A DNA stretch of 64,000 nt from DASYKT01 sp963718105 (lineage in GTDB: Bacteria; Acidobacteriota; Blastocatellia; Pyrinomonadales; Pyrinomonadaceae): NCBI GenBank assembly GCA_963718105.1, contig OY970352.1, forward strand, positions 1,054,001-1,118,000, given 5' to 3'. Numbering within the stretch: position 1 is the first letter of the stretch; the number at the start of each line of letters is the position of its first letter. The translations under genes were made by a program, and so were the position numbers. Shown in pieces: positions 8,138 through 15,907 of this stretch. Below the pieces are notes generated by a model, which searched no databases, was not told the DNA's origin, and worked only from the letters and a program-made list of their open reading frames with translations.

Positions 8138-8457
8138 CTTAGTAAATATAGTTTGCAACGGACGTGCCAAATTTGATGCAAGTTCTTATAGATCCCAGCG
8201 TTCATACGCTAAATGCCTTAAATAAAGGCAGATATTTGATAGAGCAGAATATTTTTGGAACAAAACGGTAGGCAAGAGCGTTAAATAGATTAGCAAGTTG
8301 CAATAAACTTACTTCTTCTTTGGCAAAATGCGAACCGCAAAATAAAGATATTCAGTCGTCTGAATGACTGGTATCGAATTTGCTTAATTAATAATCAGCG
8401 GTTTGTAATTATACCGGATTCATAAGGTTAGACGATTTATACAAGAGGTGAGCAATC
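8138..8457. other. 320-bp intergenic stretch between divergent genes
   Basis: AT-rich and free of the palindromic repeats seen elsewhere. It must hold the promoters of the divergent gene pair, and ends in AAGAGGTGAG, the ribosome binding site of the next gene. No convincing -35/-10 pair was found. Confidence 0.5.
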
Positions 8458-8679
8458 ATGGATAAGATTAATAAAATCAAGGTGATAAAGCGGGAAGACA
8501 TCCCGACTAAGAAACCTGTAAAAAAGGTTAAACAGAAATCTTCGAAGATCGTGGCGCATGAAATGGTAACTACGGTTACCAATTGGGTCACGGAGTTTCA
8601 GCAGAAGAGACGCGAAGAGACAGCAAGCGCTATCCGTCAGCTTTTCAACGAAAAGCGGCCGGAACCGCATGGCGCTTAA
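8458..8679 (+). CDS. Small basic hypothetical protein (73 aa)
   Basis: A 73-residue Lys-rich protein. The N-terminal third (KINKIKVIKREDIPTKKPVK) is strongly basic; the middle (VAHEMVTTVTNWVTEFQQKRREET) looks like one amphipathic helix; the C-terminus is polar. No known domain. Gene status is supported by a strong Shine-Dalgarno (AGAGGTGAG) at proper distance and by an intrinsic terminator ~85 bp after the stop. It stands alone, so it is probably monocistronic. The composition would fit a nucleic-acid-binding protein, but this is only inference. Confidence 0.75.
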   Translation: MDKINKIKVIKREDIPTKKPVKKVKQKSSKIVAHEMVTTVTNWVTEFQQKRREETASAIRQLFNEKRPEPHGA

Positions 8680-8764
8680 AGAGTAAAGTAGTAAGTAGTA
8701 AAAGAAAATAAAACCGCGAGTTTTTATTTTCCTCCTCTAGACAAGACAATCCCCTGCAAACTTT

Positions 8765-8797
8765 AAGGGTAATCTCGAAAGATTACCCTTCTTTTTT
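8765..8797 (+). terminator. Rho-independent terminator
   Basis: Perfect 10-bp stem AAGGGTAATC (8765-8774) and its complement (8781-8790), with loop TCGAAA, followed by CTTTTTT. It ends the transcript of the 73-residue protein gene. Confidence 0.9.
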
Positions 8798-8823
8798 ATG
8801 CGGGTTAATGGCCCGTAATTGCT

Positions 8824-8996
8824 TATGAGGTCAGAACCGGGAACGAAGTGACCGGGTTCTTATTCGACGGGCTAGATGCCAGTTGGTTTTTCGCTGCGCT
8901 CATTTACCCGGTCACTGCGTTCCCGGTTCTGACAAGAAAGAACCACCCCGCCGCTGAAGCGGCACCTCTCCTTATGTAAGGAGGGGAGTTTTTCAT
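8824..8996. repeat. GTCAGAACCGGGAACG inverted repeat plus CTCCTT hairpin word
   Basis: An element of the same family as 3741-3846 (arms 8825-8853 and ~8905-8933), followed by ACCACCCCGCCGCTGAAGCGG and CTCCTTATGTAAGGAGGGGAG (8940-8990). The latter two words also occur together at 10977-11027. The rest of the gap to 9093 holds only the upstream region of the SDR gene, where no clear promoter was seen. Confidence 0.8.
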
Positions 8997-9093
8997 GCCG
9001 TAATTACACACTTTCCCACCGGGGTTTATTTACTATTTAACGCTAACCGTTTAACATAACTCTCAGCAAAAATCAGGCTTTTATACGTCAGTT

Positions 9094-9885
9094 ATGGAAG
9101 ACAAGATAGTTTTAGTAACCGGGGCTACGTCCGGTATCGGCCGCGCCGCGGCAGTGCTTTTTGCAAAGCAGGGAGCAAAGATCGCGGCTGTAGGAAGAAA
9201 CGCGCAGGCGCTGGCGGAGCTGGAGCAGGAAATAGCCGCAGCTACGGGAAATGGGGCTTCCGGAAACGGGGGCGGCGCGGTGAAAACGATCGAAGCGGAC
9301 CTGAGCCTCGGTGTGGAACCGGTCGAGATGGTAGTAAATGCTACGCTCGACGCTTTTCGCGGGATCGATGTGCTGGTCAACGGCGCGGGCATCATCTCCA
9401 ACGGCACGATCGAAACGACCGCTATCGAAGACGCCGATGCGATGATGAACATCAACGTGCGCTCGGTGTTTTTGATGATGCAGAAATGTATTCCTTATCT
9501 GGAAAAGAACCAGGGGAATATCGTTAATATTTCCAGCGTAGCGGGGACGCGCGCTTTTCCGAATGTGCTGGCATATTGTATTTCCAAGGCGGCGGTCGAC
9601 CAGTTGACACGCTGCTCGGCGCTGGAGCTGGCGCCGAAGGGAATTCGGGTGAACGCGGTAAATCCGGGCGTGGTGGTGACGAATATCCATAAGCGCGGCG
9701 GAATGGACCAGGACAAATACGCCGCTTTTCTCGAGCATTCGAAAACGACGCACCCGCTGGGCCGCGTGGGAACTACCGAAGAAGTGGCGGAATTGATCGC
9801 CTACCTGGCTTCGGACAAAGCTTCCTGGATAACGGGAGCAACTTACGAGATCGACGGGGGACGCCAGCTTACTTGCGCCCGGTAG
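9094..9885 (+). CDS. SDR family NAD(P)-dependent oxidoreductase
   Basis: 263 residues, a full-length classical short-chain dehydrogenase. The Rossmann motif TGATSGIG (9-16) is followed by a VNGAG variant of the NNAG motif (95-99). Catalytic residues are N121, the Ser of NISS (147/148), Y161 and K165 (YCISK). The PG motif NPGVV follows and the C-terminus ends ITGATYEIDGGRQL, as in FabG-like and gluconate/glucose dehydrogenase-like members. An Ala/Gly-rich loop (ATGNGASGNGGG, ~50-61) is longer than usual. The substrate is not determinable. It stands alone between repeat elements. A weak AGTT precedes the ATG and no strong ribosome binding site is seen. Confidence 0.93.
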   Translation: MEDKIVLVTGATSGIGRAAAVLFAKQGAKIAAVGRNAQALAELEQEIAAATGNGASGNGGGAVKTIEADLSLGVEPVEMVVNATLDAFRGIDVLVNGAGIISNGTIETTAIEDADAMMNINVRSVFLMMQKCIPYLEKNQGNIVNISSVAGTRAFPNVLAYCISKAAVDQLTRCSALELAPKGIRVNAVNPGVVVTNIHKRGGMDQDKYAAFLEHSKTTHPLGRVGTTEEVAELIAYLASDKASWITGATYEIDGGRQLTCAR

Positions 9886-9952
9886 AATGAAGGAAATTAG
9901 GGGAATTAAGGAAATTGGGGAAGTAGCGCCGCCGTCGCAACTAGATCGACGG

Positions 9953-10036
9953 GGCTGTCCTGAAGGCGTCTCGCCTTCAGTCTTTTGCGCGGGCGGGACG
10001 CCCACGCCACAGCCAGCGAGACGCTGGCGCTACAAA
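9953..10036. repeat. GGCTGTCCTGA...GCGGGACGCCC repeat element
   Basis: A chain of small palindromes: CTGAAGGCGTCTCGCCTTCAG, GGGCGGGACGCCC, and AGCGAGACGCTGGCGCT. A second copy with changed but still self-complementary stems is at 50782-50855. It ends 12 bases before the start of the next gene and makes a spurious N-terminal extension possible. Upstream, 9888-9925 is a GGAATTAAGGAAATT low-complexity run. Confidence 0.75.
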
Positions 10037-10047
10037 GTGCAAGCCGG

Positions 10048-10821
10048 ATGAAAATAAAACTTCTTCCCAGTTCATTTGACGAAAAAGGGGGCGCCTCACC
10101 GGAACAGCACCTGACTTGCTACTTGCTCGACGAGAGGGTCGCGCTCGATGCGGGCAGTTTGTCGCTGACCTTCGGGCTGGGAAACCGGCGCAAGGTGCGT
10201 GACATCATAATTACCCATCCCCATCTCGATCACACCGCCGGGCTGCCGTTCTTTATCGACGACCTCTTTGAAGCGCTGCAGGAGCCGGTGCGCGTTCACG
10301 GGACCGAAGAAGCCATTGGTGCCCTGGAAGACCATATTTTCAACTGGAAAACTTACCCGCGCTTTTCCGAGATACAAAATAATTTCGGCCGCGTGATGGA
10401 ATATCATCCTTTCAAGATAAGAGAAGAATTTCAAGTGGCCCATCTGACGATCAAAGCGATCCCGGTGAATCACCAGGTGCCGACCGTAGGGCTGATAATT
10501 TCCGACGGCCAAAGCACCATCGGATTAAGCTCCGACACGGCTGAGACCGATGAATTCTGGCAGGCGCTAAATGACGAACCGAAACTGGATGCGCTGCTGG
10601 TGGAATCTTCTTTTCCTAACGAGCTGGAAGACCTGGCCCGATCGTCTTACCATCTGACACCGAAATTGCTGCAAAGCGAGCTCGCAAAATTGAAACACCA
10701 GACCCGTGTCCTGGCGGTCCATTTAAAACCCGCCTATTACGAGCAAACCCGACGGGAATTGGCTGAGCTGGGATTGGCTAATCTTGAGGTGATGAGGACG
10801 AGCGAGGATTACGAGATCTAG
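10048..10821 (+). CDS. MBL-fold protein, class-II 3',5'-cyclic-nucleotide phosphodiesterase-like
   Basis: 257 residues. The metallo-beta-lactamase signature is THPHLDHTAG (H57, H59, D61, H62), followed by a further His in PVNHQVPT, the Asp in GLSSDTAETDEF, and a C-terminal AVHLKP. The order and the HLDHxxGL form fit class-II cyclic-nucleotide phosphodiesterases (PDE1/CpdP group), which hydrolyse cAMP or cGMP with two metal ions; other MBL hydrolases are possible. The ATG at 10048 is preferred over a frame opening at 9985, because those 21 codons are repeat-derived. There is no signal peptide, so it is cytoplasmic. An inverted repeat follows the stop and may terminate transcription. Confidence 0.85.
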   Translation: MKIKLLPSSFDEKGGASPEQHLTCYLLDERVALDAGSLSLTFGLGNRRKVRDIIITHPHLDHTAGLPFFIDDLFEALQEPVRVHGTEEAIGALEDHIFNWKTYPRFSEIQNNFGRVMEYHPFKIREEFQVAHLTIKAIPVNHQVPTVGLIISDGQSTIGLSSDTAETDEFWQALNDEPKLDALLVESSFPNELEDLARSSYHLTPKLLQSELAKLKHQTRVLAVHLKPAYYEQTRRELAELGLANLEVMRTSEDYEI

Positions 10822-10822
10822 A

Positions 10823-10906
10823 GTAAACGGTTCAGAGTTCAAACTTTAGTTTGTCCTGATTTTTGGGAGTAAGACAAGCTGAAGCTTGAACTCTGAACCG
10901 TTTTAC
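10823..10906. repeat. Inverted repeat after the phosphodiesterase gene
   Basis: Arms GTAAACGGTTCAGAGTTCAA (10823 on) and TTGAACTCTGAACCGTTTTAC (ending 10906), with imperfectly paired TTTAGTTTGTC and GACAAGCTGAAG further in. It could act as a bidirectional terminator. Confidence 0.7.
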
Positions 10907-10942
10907 TTTTCAGAAGTGTAAGCAGGGAAGTTCAGGAAATCA

Positions 10943-11027
10943 CGCATCGACTGACGCCGACGCTACTGACAAGAGAGAACCACCTCGCCGCTAAAGCGGC
11001 ACCCCTCCTTGGTAAGGAGGGGAGTTT
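10943..11027. repeat. CGCATCGACTGACGCCGACG and CTCCTT repeat words
   Basis: Contains the GACGCCGACGCTACTGAC word (also at 43-58, 890-917 and 965-982), then ACCACCTCGCCGCTAAAGCGG and CTCCTTGGTAAGGAGGGGAG, as at 8940-8990. Confidence 0.7.
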
Positions 11028-11032
11028 ATAGA

Positions 11033-11206
11033 CTACTCTTCATCCGCTGCTTTTTTGTGTTTGGCTTTGCGTCCGGAAGGCATGGCTTTTTCGTCCGGTT
11101 TGTTGGAGCCCATCTGGCGGGTAGGCGGTGCGACCGGCTTGCGGATCGAATCGAATATCAGCCGCTCTTTCCTTTTAGCGGCTTTTTTTACTTTTCTGCG
11201 CTTCAT
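11033..11206 (-). CDS. Small, highly basic hypothetical protein (57 aa)
   Basis: 57 residues starting MKRRKVKKAAKRKERLIFDS, then IRKPVAPPT and a Lys/Gly-rich tail (PSGRKAKHKKAADEE). It is very basic, with no membrane segment. The coherent composition and the IRKPVAPPT core suggest a real protein rather than a chance ORF, possibly nucleic-acid-binding. A longer frame from 11272 exists, but its first 22 residues look random. No strong ribosome binding site is seen (CCGGGAT). No family was recognised. Confidence 0.55.
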   Translation of the reverse strand: MKRRKVKKAAKRKERLIFDSIRKPVAPPTRQMGSNKPDEKAMPSGRKAKHKKAADEE

Positions 11207-11264
11207 AATATCCCGGAAAATTATACTACCGTTCTTTGTCGGTGTCCTGAAGCCGTGATGCATC

Positions 11265-11351
11265 ATTCGCAAGTAGATAAAAGATCATAGATGATAGCTG
11301 AAAGATTCGATCAATCCTTTATCATCTGTCCGCTCTCAACTACTTGCGAAT
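11265..11351. repeat. Inverted repeat with GATAAAAGAT...CTGAAAGATTCGATC core
   Basis: Outer arms ATTCGCAAGTAG and CTACTTGCGAAT; the core has GATAGCTGAAAGATTCGATC, also found at 26835-26900 and 54210-54250. The outer arms differ between copies but pair within each copy. Confidence 0.75.
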
Positions 11352-11362
11352 AATATTTCGAA

Positions 11363-11394
11363 TTGACATAAACGGGCGAAAAATTCACTATTAT
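11363..11394 (+). promoter_or_regulatory. Possible sigma70-type promoter
   Basis: A perfect TTGACA (11363-11368), with CACTAT 17 bases on or TATTAT 20 bases on, upstream of the membrane-protein gene at 11455. The -10 is poor or spaced too far, so this is a weak call. Confidence 0.35.
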
Positions 11395-11454
11395 CCTAGA
11401 AGTTATCTTTTTTGCCTTAAGTTTACCGTTTAATTTACCGCCTGATATCAAACG

Positions 11455-12345
11455 ATGACTAAAAAGGGACCGGCGAAAAGGCCTTTCTGGTTAACAACTT
11501 CCAGTTATGTGATGCTTGCGTTTGCCGCGGCGCTGGCAGTTTTTTGTATCGTCTGGTGGCTGCAGGGCGATCTGGAAGAATCACCCTGGATATTGGCAGG
11601 TTTGTGCGCCTGCGTTACTATTGCTCTCGCCGTCGGGGTCAGAGAGCTTTTATCGCGCAAACTGCAAACGAGATTCTACCTGGAACAGGAAAGGATCGAA
11701 CGGATCAACCGCAACGCTCTGGCGCCGAAAGGCAAATTGACGCTGGAAAAGCATGCGGGCATGCTCAAAAGGCTGGAGCAAAGGTCGCACGAAGCGGGCG
11801 CAAACATTACGGCGCCGCAAACTCATCTGGACCTCTTTCGTGCCTGCAACGATTACCTGGCGCGAACGGAACGGGAGATAAAAACCGTCACGGTCGGTTC
11901 TCCCCGGCTGGCGGCTTTTCGCCACGGCCAGGACGTGATCAAGACTTTGCATAAACATCATCTTTTGATGTGGGCGGCGGGTGAGAGCAACGTCCTGACA
12001 CAGGAAGCCAAGATCCGTGTTACAATAGCGGAAAAGATCGAGACCGCGCAGCGAGCGTTGAGCGTGCTTGAATCGGCGCTATATTATTACCCTGAGGAAT
12101 TGCAATTGCTTGACTCGGTCAAGGCGATCAAGGGTTTTATCGTTTCGGTAAGGATCTCGCATCTCAGCGAAGAAGCGGAAAAAGAGGCGTTCAAGGGGCG
12201 ATACGCAAGGGCGATCGATTACTACCAGGACGCGCTTTTTTATCTTGCGAAAGAAGCAGAGAATTTGCCGGTTGACGAACAAAAGTTGATAAAGAAAGAG
12301 ATCTCTTCGAAGATCGGTAAGCTGCAAAAAGTTTTGAACGGGTGA
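11455..12345 (+). CDS. Two-TM membrane protein with helical cytoplasmic domain
   Basis: 296 residues. Two transmembrane segments (about 16-36 and 45-64) flank a short acidic loop. The remaining ~230 residues are charged and helical, with probable coiled coil (FYLEQERIERINRNAL, LEKHAGMLKRLEQR) and a TPR-like C-terminal pair of helices (GRYARAIDYYQDALFYLAKEAENL). No catalytic motif or known family was recognised. The gene is followed 50 bp later by a small zinc-ribbon gene in the same direction, so the two may be co-transcribed. The start ATG lies near a good TTGACA box. Confidence 0.82.
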   Translation: MTKKGPAKRPFWLTTSSYVMLAFAAALAVFCIVWWLQGDLEESPWILAGLCACVTIALAVGVRELLSRKLQTRFYLEQERIERINRNALAPKGKLTLEKHAGMLKRLEQRSHEAGANITAPQTHLDLFRACNDYLARTEREIKTVTVGSPRLAAFRHGQDVIKTLHKHHLLMWAAGESNVLTQEAKIRVTIAEKIETAQRALSVLESALYYYPEELQLLDSVKAIKGFIVSVRISHLSEEAEKEAFKGRYARAIDYYQDALFYLAKEAENLPVDEQKLIKKEISSKIGKLQKVLNG

Positions 12346-12394
12346 GGGGAATTCTGCCCCGGCCTTGATTTTTGTTAAAAGGGAACGAAGCAGA

Positions 12395-12685
12395 ATGATC
12401 AGTCAGAAATGTCCGCGCTGCAGAAGCAATAGAGTAAGATTAGGCTATCGCCCAACCCCCATATGGTCGGTCCTTGTCTGCCGTTTTAACCTGCTCTGCG
12501 ATAATTGTAATTGGGAATTTGCCGGCTTTGCCTTGCCCGGTACGACGTCTCCCAAGAAAAAGAAAACTTTGAAGAAGACTTCCGACTCCCCCGACTCCGT
12601 TGAAGAAAAGACCCTCGGAGAAATACCTACGGGAGAAGCCAAAAAAGAGCGCAGCGCGAAAAGATCCGGCGCTGCGATATTTTAA
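12395..12685 (+). CDS. Small zinc-ribbon protein
   Basis: 96 residues. Two Cys pairs, CPRC (C6, C9) and CDNC (C35, C38), spaced as in a zinc ribbon, lie in the first 40 residues. They are separated by a hydrophobic beta-like stretch (TPIWSVLVCRFNLL, with an extra Cys at 29). The C-terminal half is a disordered Lys/Ser/Glu tail. An earlier frame start at 12365 adds ten residues, but the ATG directly before ISQKCPRC is the better choice. The role is unknown; such ribbons often bind nucleic acid or mediate protein contacts. Confidence 0.75.
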   Translation: MISQKCPRCRSNRVRLGYRPTPIWSVLVCRFNLLCDNCNWEFAGFALPGTTSPKKKKTLKKTSDSPDSVEEKTLGEIPTGEAKKERSAKRSGAAIF

Positions 12686-12732
12686 AAACTACGGGGTTTT
12701 GAGGTTTTACGGGGTCAGAGAAAGCTTTATCG

Positions 12733-13782
12733 TTGATCGTGTTAAATAAGTATTGCAGTTACCGGCTCACTCTTCTCGTCGCCCAACTGTTCCTGTTATT
12801 TCTGGTAACTTACTCGCAAACCGGGGAACCGGTGCCGTCTCCATCTCCACCGCCATCTCCACCGGTCGAAAACCCTACGATCGCTGCCAATTCGTCAAAT
12901 ATATCGCCACCCGTTAACGATGCCACGATCGTGCCGGAAGAGTTGATACATTACGGCGACGTGGTAGAGATCGATGTTGTCGGCAGTTTTGAAAACGATT
13001 GGCAGGGACGGATAAATCCTGAAGGTTTTCTGGCGGAATTAGCTTTTGCTGCGGAGCCTATTTTTGCTCTTTGCCAAAGCGAAGAAACGGTCGCGCAAAA
13101 AATAGCCGCGGCGTACGGCAAATATTTACGCAGCCCCCAGGTCATTGTAAGGATCGTCGACCGCTCGGCGCGGCCGGTGACAATGTTTTTGGGGGCGGTG
13201 AAAAATCAGCAGCGCTTTCTGTTAAAACGGGCCGCAAAGTTAAATGAGCTTGTCTTTCTCGCCGGAGGCATTACCGATAATGCCAGCGGAGAGATCCAGA
13301 TCTTTCGCCCGGAGAAACTGAGCTGCCTTCCGGAGGCCGGCTCAAGCTTTATCAAGGTCAGGATAGCCGACCTGATCGCCGGAAAACCGGAGGCAAATCC
13401 TCTGATCAGGACCGGCGATGTGGTTACCGTTCAGGAAGCCGCGCCTATTTATGTGACCGGCGGCGTGAATTACCCGCAGAAAATATTTGCCCGGCAGGAA
13501 ATGACGGTGAGCCGCGCACTGGCCGCGGCGGGCAACACTGTCAAAGGCGCAAATGTAAAGAATATAGTCATTTACCGGCGCGAGAACGGAGTTACCTCTA
13601 CTATCGAGGTAGATCTGAGTAAAATAATCGCTAAACAGGCTGAAGACACAGTTTTACGGGCTTTTGACGTGGTCGATGTACCGCGGGCCGGTTCTGAGCC
13701 GAAAAAACAGCCCCCCGTTATTGCCGGAGCCGACGGGCCGCAGAAAAATGGCGCCGACCTGCCGCTGGTAATTGTAGATTAG
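12733..13782 (+). CDS. Polysaccharide export-type protein with SLBB domains
   Basis: About 349 residues if the TTG at 12733 is used; a GTG at 12739 is an alternative, and no ATG lies before the signal sequence. The signal peptide (~10-29) is followed by a Pro/Ser-rich linker (PSPSPPPSPP). Then comes a Poly_export-like domain (IHYGDVVEIDVVGSFENDWQGRINPEGF, with SPQVIVRIVD), then an SLBB-like beta-grasp repeat (VTMFLGAVKNQQRFLL, LNELVFLAGGITD) and a second (IYVTGGVNYPQKI, VSRALAAAGNTVKGA). This is the arrangement of Wza/KpsD-type outer-membrane export proteins, but there is no lipobox Cys, and no capsule or Wzc-like gene is next to it. The function is inferred from the fold. Confidence 0.85.
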   Translation: MIVLNKYCSYRLTLLVAQLFLLFLVTYSQTGEPVPSPSPPPSPPVENPTIAANSSNISPPVNDATIVPEELIHYGDVVEIDVVGSFENDWQGRINPEGFLAELAFAAEPIFALCQSEETVAQKIAAAYGKYLRSPQVIVRIVDRSARPVTMFLGAVKNQQRFLLKRAAKLNELVFLAGGITDNASGEIQIFRPEKLSCLPEAGSSFIKVRIADLIAGKPEANPLIRTGDVVTVQEAAPIYVTGGVNYPQKIFARQEMTVSRALAAAGNTVKGANVKNIVIYRRENGVTSTIEVDLSKIIAKQAEDTVLRAFDVVDVPRAGSEPKKQPPVIAGADGPQKNGADLPLVIVD

Positions 13783-13869
13783 AACATTTTTGAGTTAGTA
13801 TTTGGCTTCTTTCGGGAATGGCCCGGATAGGGTAGAATAAACAGACTGTCTTGTTTGGAAGGTTTTTTA

Positions 13870-14091
13870 ATGAGTAACACTACGAAAAGATTCAGCCGCC
13901 GGACGATCGCCCTTTTTTGGCTGATCGCGGTCGCTGCGGTGATAGCGATTTTGCTGGCCTTTGAGCAGATCGCCATCCTTTATGTTTTGGCGACCCTGGC
14001 ACTGGTTGCTTTGATGCTGATAGTCGCGTTTGACGATCTGGAAAAAGTCGACCGTGACGCGGTCGAAGGTTTTAACCCGGACAAAAAATAG
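13870..14091 (+). CDS. Small two-TM membrane protein (73 aa)
   Basis: 73 residues. A basic N-terminus (MSNTTKRFSRR) is followed by two hydrophobic helices (about 13-33 and 37-56) and an acidic tail (FDDLEKVDRDAVEGFNPDKK). The Shine-Dalgarno TTGGAAGG sits eight bases before the ATG, which decides this start over a TTG in frame at 13855. No family was recognised. It lies between the export-type protein and the protease genes in the same direction. Confidence 0.8.
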   Translation: MSNTTKRFSRRTIALFWLIAVAAVIAILLAFEQIAILYVLATLALVALMLIVAFDDLEKVDRDAVEGFNPDKK

Positions 14092-14126
14092 GTCTCTCCT
14101 CAGGCTAAAACCGCACTGTGTAATAA

Positions 14127-15470
14127 ATGGTTAAGCTGAGACTAAAATTCATAGTTCTATGTCTACTGGCGTTTGCTATCTCCGCGCCGGCCTACACCGT
14201 CCAGTTTGCCGATAAAGCAAAGCTGCAGCGGCTGCGCTGGAAAACCAACACTATCGACCTCGCCGTTTCGCGCTCGCTGCAAAACCCGTCTCCGCTGGTA
14301 ACCACATCAAAAGGTCAAATATTCGACGCGCTTGAGAAAAGCCTGCAGCACTGGAAAGACGTGGCCGACGTCGATTTCAATATTGCCTGGGTTGATAAAA
14401 CGGATGTCAGCGCGGCCGGTGTGCGGGGCGACGGGGTGAGCCTGATCACCATCGCGGACACTCCGGACAATATTCTTTTCTTCGACGGCGAACCGAATAC
14501 CGCCGCCAAAACACGCATCTTTTTTAACGGCAAAGGCCAGATCACCGAAGGCGACATCGTTCTCAATCCCTACCAGCTTTTTTCCGACGACGACACCGGC
14601 GGAACATTCGATCTGGAATCGGTGCTGACGCATGAGATCGGGCATTTGCTCGGGCTCGGGCACAGCGATATCGCAGGCGCGACGATGCATGGCCACCACG
14701 CGATGAACGGCATTTACAGCCTTCCGGTTTCGGGTTTTCGCACCCTGGCGCAGGATGATATCGCGGGGGCGCGCGCGCTTTATGGATATGTAGAAGATGA
14801 GAAATGCTGCGGAAGCATCAGCGGCAAACTTTTATTCGGCAAAGAAAAGATCGTTAAGGACCTGCAGATCTGGCTGGAGAGTTCGGACTCGGGCCGGATC
14901 GTTACCGGGACCTTGAGCGACCAGCTTGGCGGATGGAAGATCGAAGGAATTCCCTCCGGTAACTACTCTGTCTTCGCGCAAAATGTTCCGAACTACAGCG
15001 ATGCGAAAAATAAGGTTTTGCTTTCCGCCGAACGGCTGGGCGAAGTAAGTATTTCGCCGGGTAAAGCAGTTAAATTCGAAAAACCTTTTGCGGCAAAACT
15101 CCGCCGGCTTTCGCTCGATTATCTCGGTTTTAATTCCCAGCTTTCGACGCTGGCCATTCCCGTCAATGACGGCAAACCCTACCAGGTGTTTTTGGCGGAC
15201 AAGACGCTGCAAAATAACACTCTGCAGGTGTCTTTCAATTCTCCCTATCTGAGCGTTACGCGGGGAAGCTTGCGGCAGACGCAGTTCAACACCGACGTGA
15301 AGGCTTATACCTTTGAAGTGAATGTTGCCGCGGAAACCCCGCCGGGCGAATATAGCCTGCGCATCGAAAATACAAAAGGCGACGTCTTTTACCTGGTCGG
15401 CGCGCTGTCGGTCGAACCCGACGTGATGAATAACTGGATAAGCACCCTCTCGATGGATGTGAACCGCTAA
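14127..15470 (+). CDS. Secreted matrixin-like zinc metalloprotease
   Basis: 447 residues with a signal peptide (1-22, ending SAPAYT). The catalytic motif THEIGHLLGLGHSD gives zinc ligands H169, H173 and H179 with the catalytic E170. It is followed by a plausible Met-turn (ATMHG, M187), so it fits the metzincin/matrixin clan (M10-like). The N-terminal region resembles that of other bacterial matrixins (LRWKTNTIDLAVS, FNIAWVDKTD). After residue ~225 there is a CCGSISGKL segment with carboxypeptidase-regulatory-like features (GGWKIEGIPSGNYSVFA) and then a beta-rich C-terminal domain. Substrate unknown. It probably acts outside the cytoplasm. Confidence 0.92.
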   Translation: MVKLRLKFIVLCLLAFAISAPAYTVQFADKAKLQRLRWKTNTIDLAVSRSLQNPSPLVTTSKGQIFDALEKSLQHWKDVADVDFNIAWVDKTDVSAAGVRGDGVSLITIADTPDNILFFDGEPNTAAKTRIFFNGKGQITEGDIVLNPYQLFSDDDTGGTFDLESVLTHEIGHLLGLGHSDIAGATMHGHHAMNGIYSLPVSGFRTLAQDDIAGARALYGYVEDEKCCGSISGKLLFGKEKIVKDLQIWLESSDSGRIVTGTLSDQLGGWKIEGIPSGNYSVFAQNVPNYSDAKNKVLLSAERLGEVSISPGKAVKFEKPFAAKLRRLSLDYLGFNSQLSTLAIPVNDGKPYQVFLADKTLQNNTLQVSFNSPYLSVTRGSLRQTQFNTDVKAYTFEVNVAAETPPGEYSLRIENTKGDVFYLVGALSVEPDVMNNWISTLSMDVNR

Positions 15471-15515
15471 GCTTTCTCTCCCTGAAATCTCATTTATAAT
15501 TAACGCCAAAAACCG

Positions 15516-15847
15516 ATGAAGAAAAACGCTTCCATCACCTTCGATACCGTTCGCCGGATCGGGCTGGTTCTTCCGGGTGTAACCGAAAGCACATCTTACG
15601 GTACGCCCGCGCTGAAAGTAAAAGGCAAGCTGATGGTGCGGATGTGGGAAGACGGCGAAACGATGGTGCTAAAAACCACTTTCGAAGAACGCGAAGAATT
15701 AATGGCCGCCGATCCGGAAACGTATTTCATCACCGATCATTACCTGAATTACGAATATGTTTGGTGAATCTATCAAAGGTGAGTGAAGAAGCGCTGATCG
15801 ATCTGCTGCGCGGCGCGCACCGCCTGGCGCAGATGAAAAAGAAATAA
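15516..15847 (+). pseudogene. MmcQ/YjbR-like protein, interrupted by a frameshift
   Basis: The first frame (15516-15767) gives 83 residues beginning MKKNASITFDTVRRIGLVLP, with TESTSYGTPALKVKGKLM and KTTFEEREELMAADPETYFI, typical of the MmcQ/YjbR (CyaY-like fold) family. It stops at YEYVW. The family continuation, LVNLSKVSEEALIDLLRGAH to the end at 15847, follows at once in another frame. Restoring one T in the GTTTGG run near 15760 would give an intact ~110-residue protein (YVLVNLSKV). It is either a real frameshift mutation or a one-base sequencing or assembly error. The family often has a helix-turn-like DNA-binding or unknown role. Confidence 0.8.
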
Positions 15848-15907
15848 ATTAACCACAAAGGAAGGACATAAGATGCGTCGATGCAGTAGTATTGAACTCA
15901 CTCTGAA

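Noticed and set aside
9985..10047. 21-residue extension of the phosphodiesterase-like protein
   Set aside because: Its codons belong to the repeat element at 9953-10036, also present at 50782 without a gene after it in that frame.
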